Assembly: GCA_003999685.1 (NCBI GenBank) | Contig: CP021220.1 | Location: 1,674,001-1,738,000, forward strand | From: Taiwanofungus camphoratus | Taxonomy: Eukaryota; Basidiomycota; Agaricomycetes; Polyporales; Taiwanofungaceae | Reading direction: 5' to 3' | Length of the DNA: 64,000 nucleotides | Part shown: in pieces, positions 47,388 through 58,664 of the stretch | Position numbering within the stretch: position 1 is the stretch's first letter | Layout of the letters: the number at the start of each line of letters is the position of its first letter | Position numbers and translations under genes: made by a program | The notes under the pieces: model-generated | What the model saw: the letters and a program-made list of their open reading frames with translations, nothing else | Database searches by the model: none | Told to the model about the DNA's origin: nothing

Positions 47388-47614
47388 GTTGGTCTACATG
47401 TATGTTGTGACCCTATGCGCCTGCCATTCATGAGTTGTTCGATTGCTTTGATCACGCCGTATCTATTGTATTTACATGGATTTGTATTCAATATTGTCCA
47501 AGATGCTATGTTAGTTTTCTGGAATACATTGACAAAACCAAGACATGGAAGATCTATACATTTACACTTTATTGGTGTATGCGGGAGATAGAAATAAAAC
47601 CTTACGTACGCGCG

Positions 47615-47753
47615 TTACTGTTCCGGGTAGAACTACTTAGTTTTTGACAAGGTAGTTATTGACATAGTTAAAAACATAACTGTTGATAACTGACCTAGTT
47701 ATTGCCATGACATGTGTCAATAACCTCGTCATGAGTTTTACCCGGAACAGTAA
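47615..47753. mobile_element. 139-bp MITE with terminal inverted repeats and TA flanks
   Basis: The left end CTGTTCCGGGTAGAACT (inside TTA) is the inverse of the right end AGTTTTACCCGGAACAG (inside TAA), with one mismatch. The inner halves also pair imperfectly, through TTATTGACA-type segments. The element is flanked by TA on both sides, the target duplication of the Tc1/mariner superfamily. It has no coding capacity. It sits about 100 bp before the Drs1 start codon. Confidence 0.75.
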
Positions 47754-47853
47754 ATCACACGGAAATACCGTCCACCTTCGCACTTTGCAGGTAGGCTACA
47801 GTTAGCCTTGTTCTTGAAGACTACGCTGTCATAATCCACATAGTGTAGAAGCA

Positions 47854-50595
47854 ATGGCGCCCAGTGATGATTTTGTGATGACCATCGACTCCGATGGAGA
47901 AGACATCCCACCTCGACAGAATCCGCAAACCTTGGTCGCAGATGATGCTCAGCTTAACCCAGACCTTCATTTCGACCTCTCCGGCGACCCATATATCGAT
48001 TTGTTGGATGATCATCTGGACCCAAGCGATCTTGTCAAGAGAGGGTCAAAACCGGTATGGCTTTTTTTATAGGTATCATCCGGACATTGCTCACGTCCAC
48101 AAGGAGCCGATATCTGTAGACAATATCATAGCAAGACGGAGACTGCAACCTACTAAAAGCAAGCGGAAAAGGGATACTTCTCTTGACGAAGACGAAGAGA
48201 GTGATATCTCTATGGGTGACAGCTACCAAGAACGCGGGCATAGTATCAATGCTGAAGGTGATGAATTCACTGGATTTGCCAGCAGCGGAAAAGAAGAAGA
48301 TCCTTTGGGAACGTCTGAGGATTATGGGCCGTCGGACCGGGAGGAAATCCTTTCAGAGAATGAGCAAGACGAAGAGGTGGCAGCTTCTTCCTCAGGGGAC
48401 GATTTTGAAACAGAGACACAGGCTGAGAAGGAACGCAAGGCTGCCTTCTTTGCTCCTGATGTTATTTCCTCAGAAGAACATTCCTCCTTCCTTTCCATGA
48501 ATCTTTCACGACCAATCATCAAGTCGATTACAACATTGGGCTTTCACACCCCCACACCCATACAAGCCGCAACCATTCCCGTTGCCCTACTTGGTAAGGA
48601 TGTGGTCGGTAATGCAGTGACTGGTTCCGGGAAGACTGCCGCATTTATCATTCCTATGCTTGAGCGACTTATGTATCGTGATCGAGGCAAGAAAGCCGCT
48701 GCTACGAGATGTCTCATCCTGGTACCGACAAGAGAGTTAGGCGTTCAGTGCTTCGAGGTTGGTGCTAAGTTGGCTGCTCATACGGACATCAGATTTTGTC
48801 TTGTCGTCGGTACGTAAGTCTGAAACCATCCGTCGAGTTTTGCGCAACTCTGACAAGCTTGCGATCAGGCGGACTATCTGTGAAGGCTCAGGAGGCAACG
48901 CTTCGGACTCGGCCGGACGTCATAATCGCTACACCCGGTCGTTTAATTGATCATTTACGCAATTCGCCATCATTTACACTAGAGGCTCTAGACATACTCG
49001 TCCTAGACGAAGCAGACAGGATGCTGTCAGACGGATTCGCAGATGAACTGACAGAAATTATCAAGTCTTGTCCTGCTTCTAGGCAGACGATGCTGTTTTC
49101 TGCGACCATGACCGACTCCGTCGACGAGCTCGTGAAGATGTCCCTAAACAAGCCTGTGCGTCTTTTTGTAGATCCGAAGAGGAGTACTGCCCGCGGACTG
49201 ATTCAAGAGTTTGTTCGCGTTCGAGCTGGGAAGGAGGCCGAGCGATCTGCTCTGCTTGTTGCTCTGTGCAAGAGGACTTTCAAATCAGGGGTGATCATTT
49301 TCTTCCGAAGCAAAAAGCTTGCACACCAGATGCGGATTGTGTTTAGTTTGTTGGACATGAAGTCTGATGAACTCCATGGTGATTTGAGTCAGGAACAGGT
49401 GAGTGGTCTGGCTGGATGTCTTAGACTCCATGTAGCCGCCGTACTGAACATGTGTTACAGCGTCTGAAAGCACTTCAACAATTTAGAGACAGTGCTGTAG
49501 ATTATCTGATGGCAACTGACTTGGCGTCACGCGGCCTAGACATCAAGGGCATTGAGACGGTGATCAATTTTGACATGCCCGCACAGCTTGCCCAGTATTT
49601 GCATCGAGTCGGTCGAACTGCGCGTGCCGGGAAAAAGGGAAGGTGATGATCGGCCACTCAAGCATCTCGTATGAAGTGCTAACAGGGAGGAAGCGCAGAT
49701 CGGTGACACTTGTCGGGGAGGCGGACCGCAAGATGCTCAAGACTGCAATCAAACATGCTGCTGTTGAAGATTCAGTACGACATCGGCAGGTACCGCCAGA
49801 GGTCGTTGCGAAATGGTCGTCAAATCTCGATGATCTCAAACAAGAGGTTTCCGAAATCCTTCAGGAGGAGAAAGAGGAAAAACAGGTATATATCGTTTCG
49901 TGCTTGGGTGTCCTTTTTAGCTCAGTAATCCATCTACTGTCTAGCTCCGTCAAGCAGAAATGGAGCTAAAGAAGGGCCAGAACATGATTGAACATGAAGC
50001 AGAAATCTATTCACGGCCGGCTAGAACATGGTTCCAGTCTGGCAAAGAAAAGGCTAAGGCTGAAGGTACTGGTATTTGGTTACTAAGGCTACATAATTCA
50101 TCTCATTGGTATGGAATTTACAGCCCTAAGTAAACAACAGTACGAGATAGGGATCGATTCGGCAAAATGGAGAAAGGAGAAGAAAGCGGCTGTTGACAAG
50201 GTCAGTGCTGTAAATTAAATTCTATTATACGCGTAACTGAGCATTTGGGAGTGCAGCCAAGAAGGGACAAATTTGCTGGTCTCTCCAGGCGGGCGAAGCG
50301 GCGAAGAACGGCGATAGAGGAGGATGATGCGGCTGGGGAGAGTGTTACAATCCGAGCGGCCGTTCGCTCGGCAAAAAAGGCCGCCAGGCCTGTGAAAATT
50401 GGGGAACCTGAGCGGCGTTCGGCGTATAACGGTAAAAAGAAAGAACGGAATAAAGACAAGGGGAAGGGGAAAGTGACGGTGCGTGCCGGAGGAGCCTTCG
50501 ATAGCGATATGGGGCAAAAAACCGTTAGAGAGGGTGTGCGTGCAAACAAAGGAGATGCCATCGGCGGTATGGGAAAGAGAAGAGGTCCAAAGTAG
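47854..50595 (+). CDS. DRS1: DEAD-box RNA helicase Drs1 (DDX27)
   Basis: Drs1 is a nucleolar ATP-dependent RNA helicase needed for 27S pre-rRNA processing in 60S assembly. An acidic N-terminus ([20 protein letters not shown]) and an intron precede the helicase core. The Q motif is [20 protein letters not shown], motif I is [11 protein letters not shown], Ia is PTRELG, then [14 protein letters not shown], motif [15 protein letters not shown], motif III FSATM, and motifs V and [15 protein letters not shown] and [13 protein letters not shown]. The C-terminal part ([33 protein letters not shown]) and a Lys/Arg-rich tail ending [10 protein letters not shown] are typical of Drs1. About six introns are inferred. 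A 139-bp MITE lies just upstream, inside the likely promoter. Confidence 0.92.
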
Positions 50596-51059
50596 AAGGC
50601 TCCGTAGTGGTATAGATTTTCTTTTATTACCTATGTTGATGTTGGTCAATTTGAGATGGACTAAACTCGAAAACTGCTACGTGACCGAAAAATGTCACGC
50701 TTACACCTTGGCAGACCAAATGACTGAAAATGCGCTGAACCGGAAATGTAAAACCCGATAGCTCAAGGTTATGGAGTTATCGACTTTTCCCAGGTTTCTG
50801 ATTTTTCATGTCTCCTCTGTTCCAGAATTTCTGCATTGTGGAAGAGAGCAGTTAGTAAGCTGTTTATATTTTTGGACATTCCCGTCGCAATTTTAGAACC
50901 TGTACTATGGTTCTACTAGCTTTGTAAACGGGACCAGTTTTGGAAAATGGTCTCTCAAGCACTGCAAACTTCACACAAGAAATCTGTTGTGCATATGAAC
51001 CTGGTAGTACGCTAATAGAATGTCAACTTCAAGTAGTATGAATTTTGTTGTAGCTGTTC
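50596..51059. other. Intergenic, AT-rich
   Basis: This is the DRS1 3' flank up to the MITE-like element. I see no gene. Confidence 0.45.
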
Positions 51060-54000
51060 TGACACTCCGTAAAAAAGGATAGTCAACCTAGTCAGTCCCC
51101 AAATTGCGCCAATTGTGAACTGGATGTGGATTAAATGGATGGTGGATCGGATCGAGCGCTCTGAAGAGGGCATCGAGACTGATCTCGGTATACACGTGCG
51201 GCAATGGCTGCGCGCGTACTATAACGCTTGCCTCGATTTCGAGGTCTATCCGAGCGTATTTAAGCGGTCTGTTACGGTGGTTTTACCCAAACCGAACAAA
51301 CCGGACTATACGTTAGCGAAGGCTTATAGGCCTATCTGCTTGCTGAATTGCTTTGGCAAATTGTTCGAAAAGATTATTGCCAAGCGAATGCAGTGGGATG
51401 CCCAGAAGTGGGGAATCCTACACCCATGCCAATTTGGTGGGGCTATGCAGCATAGCACCACTGACGCCGGCATTCAATTAGTGCACAATGTCAAAGAGGC
51501 ATGGGCGCGCAACCTTATCCCATCGGTGCTATTGCTCGATGTGTCACAGTTCTACCCATCCATCAATCATGATGCACTGGTAGGAATCATGCGAAAGCAG
51601 GGCTTCAATAGCAAGCTCTGTAATTTCATGGCAAATTACTTGATCGGGCGAAAAACCCGGTTCCTGTTCAATGGCACCTTGACCGATCCATCTGACTTTG
51701 ATGTTGGAGTCGGTCAAGGATCGAGTTTATCTCCAATCCTATCTGGAGTTTACATTGCACCGGTCATACACAAGTGGGCGCCAGTCCATTTGATACAACC
51801 GGGCCAAACAGGGACTCAGTTCTATGTAGACGATGGTCTCATCATGGCGGCTTCGCCGAAGGCTGTAGACGACAGCCCGCAAGCCCTTGTCTTGAAGAAC
51901 AACGCCATCCTGGCGGATGTCTTCCACAATCTCGTAGGAGATCTAAACCGGTTAGGTTTAGGCGTCGAAGGAGACAAGCTGGAGTTGATGCACTTCTGGA
52001 AGCGCCAGAAGGGGTATTCAACTTCCCGACCCCTTGGTCCGGATTTAACCATCCGAACCGATGGACATGATGTAACTTTGCGAGCAAAGGACACGATGCG
52101 CTATCTTGGGTTCTTTTTAGACCCCAAGCTCAGCTTCCATGCACACGTGCGGTTTTACGCTAATAAAGCGGCTAGCACGTGCAATGCACTTTGCATGCTC
52201 AGTAATTCGGCACGTGGATTCCATCCCATCAACAAATGGCGGCTCTATATAGCGCACGTCGTCCCGTTGATGCTATACGGCGCTCAATTGTGGTGGAATC
52301 CACAGTGGAAGGGCCTCAAATGGGCTGCAAAAGAATTACAGACCGCCCAGTCGAGAGCAGCTAGGTGGATCACCGGTTGCTTTAAAACCACACCGATCGG
52401 GGCGATGGAGATGTTGGGTGGGTTGGTCCCCATCTGCATCCAGGTCGACCGGTACATGGAAAAAGCTGCGCTTAGAGCGCGGAGAGTTCATGAAGGGCAC
52501 CCAATGAGGGCCGCACTTCCACCTTATTGGGCGACTAACGTCACCAATATCACTGCGCCATGGCCGCTTAATGCACGCCGTGGCAAAAAACAGGCTGTCA
52601 CCCCCATGACGTTTATAGATCGCATCGGGCGGCAGTCATCAGAAGACTTTGCACCCCTCCACCCGGAGGCGCGGCCTGGTGATCGGGTCGTGGATCGGTA
52701 CATTGATCGCTTCGAGCGGGTGTTCTTGGACGGAAAAGGTCCAAACAAACGCTCCCCTGAATTCGCCAACTGGTTGGAGTTCACCTGGTGGCCGGAATTC
52801 CGGCACCAGTTGGCCCAGCCAGAAGGGCGAATGTTGTTCACTGATGGGTCGTATGCAAATGCGCCCACAGTGAGATCTGGTAGCGCGTGGCTCGTCATTG
52901 ACAGGGAAGATCACGTTGCCCATGGGAAGTTTGGGGCCGGCAAGGTCCAGAGCTTCGATGCGGAGATGCTGGCATTGGCGCGCGGGCTGCGTGAAGCGGT
53001 CCGTGACGTCCCTGCCCACATCACCACCCTTATCGTCTGTTCCGATAACCAATCAGCACTTGACCAAATTTTCAAGCCGGAGGTCGGACCGTCGCAAATG
53101 GCGGCGGTCATGGCTTCTCAACACGTCCAAGCGTTCCTCGATGCAGATGAACGCCGACGCATTGTCCTTTTTTGGGTTCCATCTCATAAAGGCATTTTTC
53201 AGAACGAGTTCATCGACGAACTTGCGAAGAAGGCATTGGATGATCCCCAACCGGAATTCATCTCACAATCGATGGCCCTTGCTCGCGTCAAGGCAAGGGT
53301 CAAAAAGCGCTGGGGGACATTAGTCAACAATCCCAACTATCGCGGTCGACGGTTATGGAAAGTAACCGAGGACGCCCTACCGCTGCATGGAACCACGGCT
53401 AAGGGCACGTGGGTCTTGAAGACAGCTGGCAAGTCCAATAAGGAGGTGGCACGCGTATGCCGTGTGCTTACCAACCATTTCCCTGGCGGTGAATACCGCT
53501 CTAGGTTCAATATCCCAGGCCCTCATCTTTGCTTGTGCGGAGCAGAGGAAACCAGGGAACATGTGCTCTTCGACTGTCCATTCTGGATCAGGACGAAGCG
53601 CCAACAGGGTCCTCAAGACCCGCTTCTGATGGGGCCCCCTGAACAAAGGGGATGGACCCCGGATGACATAATGGAGTTCCTTCGGCTCAACCCGATGGTC
53701 TCCACCTTTGATTGGGCGGAGATTCTAGCAGAATCTCTGCTTGAAGCTGAAGCTGCGCGCACGAGAACATTCACTCGTGCCCGTCTTATGTGCCATACTG
53801 TCGGAAGACAAGCGGCCTGGCAATGGTTCCATGCGGACCGACATCTAGATCCTGGCATGACTACCGCCCTGGGTGGAAAATACCGGGATTTCTGTGAGTG
53901 GTACGATGCCGAAGCAAAGGCGTTTGAAATGTACCATAACTGGATAGACGAGGGGATAGCGGAACCCAGTATCCGTGACGACCCCCCTGTCTACCCAAAT

Positions 54001-54300
54001 GATAACTGAGGCCCGAAACCTGTAGGGCTAGACTCAGTTCCATAGGTGATTTACTGACGGAACGGGAGGACCGGGCCGGGTAAACACATAGAGCGTGAAA
54101 AATGGGTCGGGCGGGGGTTAGGTATGGCGTCCTATGGATGACTGTACTTTTCTCTTTGCAGGCCTAACTGGATTATATGCCCACGCCACATAACGAGGCC
54201 ACCGAAACCTGTAGGTGTGCTGCTCATGCGGGCGCGGATGCCCACTTAATATCATTATTACTCTACATGTACCTACGTCGTATGGAGTATAAACCCGAGG

Positions 54301-54338
<38 letters not shown>

Positions 54339-54507
54339 CGCCAATGGACTATCTAGTCATTTTTCTCAACCGCATCAAACTTGGAGGAAATAGTCACGCA
54401 TTAGTCAAGGAGTAGTCGATTCAAGCGACTAATGAGTGACTATGCTCCAATAGTCACCTGGCGCAATTTGGAGACTACGGTTGACTATCCTTTTTTACAA
54501 AGTGTCA
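51060..54507. mobile_element. MITE-like DNA element with 50-bp terminal inverted repeats, split by a LINE
   Basis: The left end TGACACTCCGTAAAAAAGG and the right end, read in reverse, TGACACTTTGTAAAAAAGG continue together through ATAGTCAACC, TAGTC and CCAAATTGCGCCA. This gives inverted repeats of about 50 bp with a few mismatches and a small gap. Removing the LINE (51114-54336, plus one target copy) leaves an element of about 215 bp with no coding capacity. Short internal palindromes built on TAGTCAC/GTGACTA lie at 54390-54450. A clear target-site duplication was not found, so the superfamily is undecided. Confidence 0.75.
51114..54336 (+). mobile_element. 5'-truncated LINE with reverse transcriptase and RNase H, poly(A) tail
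   Basis: One uninterrupted frame runs from 51115 to 54009 (964 codons). It begins inside the reverse transcriptase region (SVTVVLPKPNKPDYTLAKAY, RPICLLNCFGKLFEKIIAKR). It continues with SVLLLDVSQFYPSINHDALV, the LINE-type GVGQGSSLSPILSG and the catalytic QFYVDDGLIMAASP. An RNase H domain follows: MLFTDGSYANAPT, SFDAEMLALARGL, VCSDNQSALDQI and WVPSHKGIFQNEFIDELAKK. A Cys/His motif is LCLCGAEETREHVLFDC. No endonuclease domain is present, so the 5' end is missing. The element ends in a 32-base poly(A) (54305-54336) and is flanked by 12-bp target duplications AATTGCGCCAAT (51102-51113 and 54335-54346). The intact frame, tail and exact duplications point to recent insertion. The subfamily is uncertain; Tad- or I-like fits RT plus RNase H. 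Confidence 0.9.
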
Positions 54508-54891
54508 CATGTCGCGTGTAGCGAGCCTATGGTCGTATCAGTACAGTACTCGTTTTTGGGTTATGTGACTGTTGTGACAGGACGCGATGCTTCCGCGACC
54601 CTCCGCCGTTCAGGTTACGCGCAGGGTGCTTCCTTAAGCTTCGACCTTGAACAATCTGAATTATATCTACCCCTGCTACCACAACCACAATCGAACGCGT
54701 TGGACACCCGTAGGCCCTTGTTGTCACTGTGCTCATCTTTAACGAGCTGGTGTCGATTTCTACGTTGTCGACTTCTAGGAACCATCTTGTCACGGTATAC
54801 GCGTACTTAGCACAGTTGTCATTTGCACGAGCTTCTTACATCTGTCTTAGGGCACCAAATCAGACTTACGACATCCACACCTACTCGGACA
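54508..54891. other. Intergenic, Apc4 promoter region
   Basis: This lies between the MITE end and the Apc4 start codon. No supported gene or clear promoter element was seen. Confidence 0.4.
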
Positions 54892-57800
54892 ATGGCAAGC
54901 TCATTTGCAACTCTGGCCACTATTCAATTCCCATCACCCGCCCATTTGTTAGCATCTTCATGGTGTCCGGACAAAGACCTCCTAGTGGTCATCATCCGGT
55001 TGAGTGGTAAGGATCGGCTGAGTCTTTGGAAAATGCAAGGTTCGAAGAAATGGGAGGTGGACATTGATACCGGCTCTTTAGTCGCTGTTACGTGGAGCCC
55101 TGATGGTAAGTAAGACTTTTTTCTCGTCATCTTGTTATTGCAAATTGCTCATCTGTCTTTGAAGGCCAAACCATTGCTGTTGCGCATGAACCGCCCCAGA
55201 TCATACTTTACTCTATACAGGACGGCCGTGAAGAACGGATATTACCTGTCTCTCCGCCAATGTCTGGACGGACGTTGCACTTGACGGGCATTTGGTGGTT
55301 CAAAGAGCAAAAAGTGGAAAACAGAAGCAACATTCCTGATATATTCAAGCGAGGTGCTGACATTGTAGGTGTATACAAGAAGTCGGTGTTGCAGATTGTG
55401 TTCATGCAATTCTAAAGACAGGCTCCGCACACTCTATACTCAAATGCCACCCTCTTCTGGACCCGTTACAAGACGATTCACAGCCATTGACGTGAGATGC
55501 ATGATTTTCAAAGCGTCTTTTGACCGCTTATACATGAGCAGAGCCTCCGATCTTTTTGCCTTTCAAGGGACGCACCCGCACGCAAGTCCAAAGTCTTCTT
55601 TACCATCAGTCATCTCGACGTGGCCGACACTTACATCTGATCCGTACGCTGCATCGATTCAACCTTCGAGAATTGGCGAGCAGAAGTCGCGGCCAGGGGA
55701 GGACTTGGATGAAATTGACGAGAGCAACATCAACAGTATTTTAGCGGTTTCTGACGATGCAGGTCACCTACATTGTTTTCTTGACGGCAGTTATCCATTA
55801 GGCACTATCTCGCTGGGCGCCGAATGTTCCCCGAGCTCTCTATATAAGGCCGAGGACTTTTTATTTGCACATCTGCAGTCGCCGAACCTTCTCAACATAT
55901 CGACAACGACCCTGCGACCTCTCGTCGTTCAACTACCGTACCTCAAACAGCGAGCATTACGTGACGTGGCCAAAGTATCATCATCTGTCCGTGAGCTAGT
56001 GTGGTATATGATACGTGTTGTGAAAGACATGCGTGGGGTTTGGTTCGGTTCGGAGACTCAGAATGGGGCGCGCGAGCTAGGTCCAAAGTGGGTACGAGCA
56101 TTGGAAGCGAGGCAGAAAGACGAGTTCGGCCGTGAGTGCATCATTAATGTCTCGCCACGATCTCATGTTAAAAGTTCTTGTTTCCAGAGGAGGAGCCTTA
56201 CGCCATGCTTGACTTGACATGTCTGCTCACTACTGGACGCGCGTCGGAATCCCTCGCGGATTTTCTCGGTAGTGGAGACCAAATGAGTGAAAGGGTTGGT
56301 CTTGTCAACCCATGTCTTCCAAGTACTCATAAGGTGTTATAGGGCCTCCAAAAGTGGGAGTCCACCGTAGTGGAAGCTTTGACTAAATTACGTGACTTTG
56401 CTGAGAGAAGGGTCGTTCCTGCTTGTCAGCGCCTCCACATACTCCTGGAGGAGGTGCAAGGCTGGTCACAACTGTGAGCCATCTATGTACATCTTGTATT
56501 GTCCACTCAATCTTACTGGACGAAGATCCCAGTACGCGTTGTGTAGGATACAGCCTTCTGAAGTACAAATCTGCTTGGATCTGACAAGTCGTGCGGTCGT
56601 TGTTGCCAGCTGGCTCGCGGCAACCACACGCAAGGAATTAGTCCATTTCAAGGAGTTTATGATTTGGCTAAAATATGGTCAGTCATTGCTGTACGTTCTA
56701 CCGGTGCCGATCGTAACTTCCATGTGCAGAAACATCTAGGGTCAATTCCCCTGCTGATGCACACAATTATCCACCCCCTCGACACGACATCTTAGAGGCA
56801 AACGACTACCTGATATCGGGCCTTGTGGTCAGCCCTATCGATAAGTGGTTCATGGGACCAGTTCCGCAATTCTTGCCCCATGAGCTTGGTGTCCCGGAAG
56901 AGCAGTGCAATTTGAGGGCTGTGATGGAACGGGCACGCAGCGTGCTCAAGGATAGGAATCAACTGACCTGGCAATACGTGGGTCGGACCAACTACTTCGG
57001 ATATACTGGCACTAATCACCATCCTCTTGGCCTCGCGTAGAATGTTAAGCAAAAGGACCTGTCGCATCTGGATAGAAACCTCGATTCACTGATCCAGGAG
57101 TTAGCCGCGCGCTGTCAGAAAATATTTGTCGAATCGGCCAACGCGACTGCACGCTCTGCCATTGTGGTATCCGGTGCGGTATTCGCTCCATCTCTCAATG
57201 TGGAACTATCACCTGCAGTGAAATACGGTCGTCTAGGGTTCATGCGTGAACGGACAGTGCCAGATGGAAATCAAGTCAGTGAAATATCGGAATAAGTGAT
57301 AGATCATCTCATGAATGGGACCTACAGCCTGGAAACTTTCTGCAATATCTTGCAATACAAATGCCTCATGTTGGAGATCGGACGCATCGTTAAGCATTTT
57401 CTTGTGCGTAGATTGTGTTCCGACGTTTCACCTCTATCTATTTTTTCAGTGTGTCTGGCTCGAATGCATCATGGGCTGACATCTACTCCATCACCCTTCC
57501 GTGTCAGAGTCGCTGTACTCGAATGCTGTATACAACAAGAGGGCGCATATGGGGGCGTGGTGCCCCTTGACCTGCTTGATGTAGAATTCTTCGACGACAG
57601 TTCCCTCGTACTTGTGTACCGAATCGGGGGTCGGGACGGTCAGTGGAGAGAAATAACGCATTGTTCAAGCACGGTGCTCATCATGATCAACTAGGACAAG
57701 CTTCTATCGCAACTGTCGGCTACGCTGATTTAACCTACCAGCCCATTGAATTGCGGGGGTACGTAAATGACCTTGCCAGGGAAGCCTTGATGTCAGAAGT

Positions 57801-58101
57801 CACGCAGCGATTGCAAGATGGACAGGTATGTGTTGCCTGTTGTTCTTTAGGCGAACGAATTGATTTTGAGCGGCGGTCTTATCCTTGTACTTTACCATTT
57901 TAGCTGACCTCAGTCCATGTGCCGATTATTCAGTCACGCAGCTTGGCAGGCTGCCGGAAGGGCAAGGTAACCCTGGCAGTCAACGGAAGAGTTGGCCGCA
58001 GGGTCGCTTGCGTCCTGGATGATTCAGGACTGGCGCTCGAGATACTCGATATGGAAGGGGAGGAAGATGAAGCTGAGGAAATGGCCGCGGCGGAGACATG
58101 A
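54892..58101 (+). CDS. APC4: Anaphase-promoting complex subunit 4 (Apc4)
   Basis: Apc4 is a scaffold subunit of the APC/C ubiquitin ligase that drives exit from mitosis. The ATG at 54892 gives MASSFATLATIQFPSPAHLL, followed by a WD40 N-terminal region (CPDKDLLVVI, RLSLWKMQG, VAVTWSPDG, TIAVAHEPPQIILYSIQDGR, LHLTGIWWFKE). The middle has SILAVSDDAGHLHCFLDGSY and LRPLVVQLPYLKQRALRDVA, then helical parts such as VRELVWYMIRVVKDMRGVWF, MLDLTCLLTTGRASESLADF and SERGLQKWESTVVEALTKLR. The end VTLAVNGRVGRRVACVLDDS and LEILDMEGEEDEAEEM matches the conserved Apc4 C-terminus. Roughly a dozen short introns join the pieces. The intron ending ATGAGCAG before ASDLFAFQG is needed to keep frame. The gene begins about 385 bp after a LINE/MITE nest. 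Confidence 0.85.
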
Positions 58102-58664
58102 TGATTCTTGCCGCTCGAAATGGCGATCGAGCGGATTTTTATGAGACTAAGGGATTTGCATCCCCATGGCGAAACACGACGACCAGGCATGTATGATAGA
58201 GAGGAGGAAAGGAAAAATAATAGTGAATGTGTTTCAGGCCACTCTAGTCGGCAAGGGAGGGAAACATATACACGTGCGCCGGGGTTTGCGGCTGGAGAAA
58301 CAGAAATAGGGAACGGGGAGACGCGTGGTAGTCACACGCCCTAATCCTGGTCTGGGTGTTCCACTTTGCTGGACCAGAATATCAGTTTTGAGCGTCGGGA
58401 TGTCGGACCTGGGATGGAGAAATGTGGTTTAGGCTCACCAGTGACTTTGATGGGAACCAATCCAAAGAAACATCAAATAATACAAGCTCGTTGCTTGTTG
58501 TGGGCGTGACTCTCCGTGGAAAATAGAAAGAATTTCTTTGCCGCGTTACCGGGGAGCAGAGGGCCCACCGGGACCCTCTCCTCGTGCCCTCAATTCGAGT
58601 TCTTTTTTTCCATGCCAATTTATATCCCGTCCTAATCCGTTCCTTTGTCGAACATTACTCTCTG
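58102..58664. other. Intergenic, bZIP promoter and 5' leader
   Basis: No gene is supported. The sequence just before the bZIP ATG is pyrimidine-rich and probably transcribed. Confidence 0.45.
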
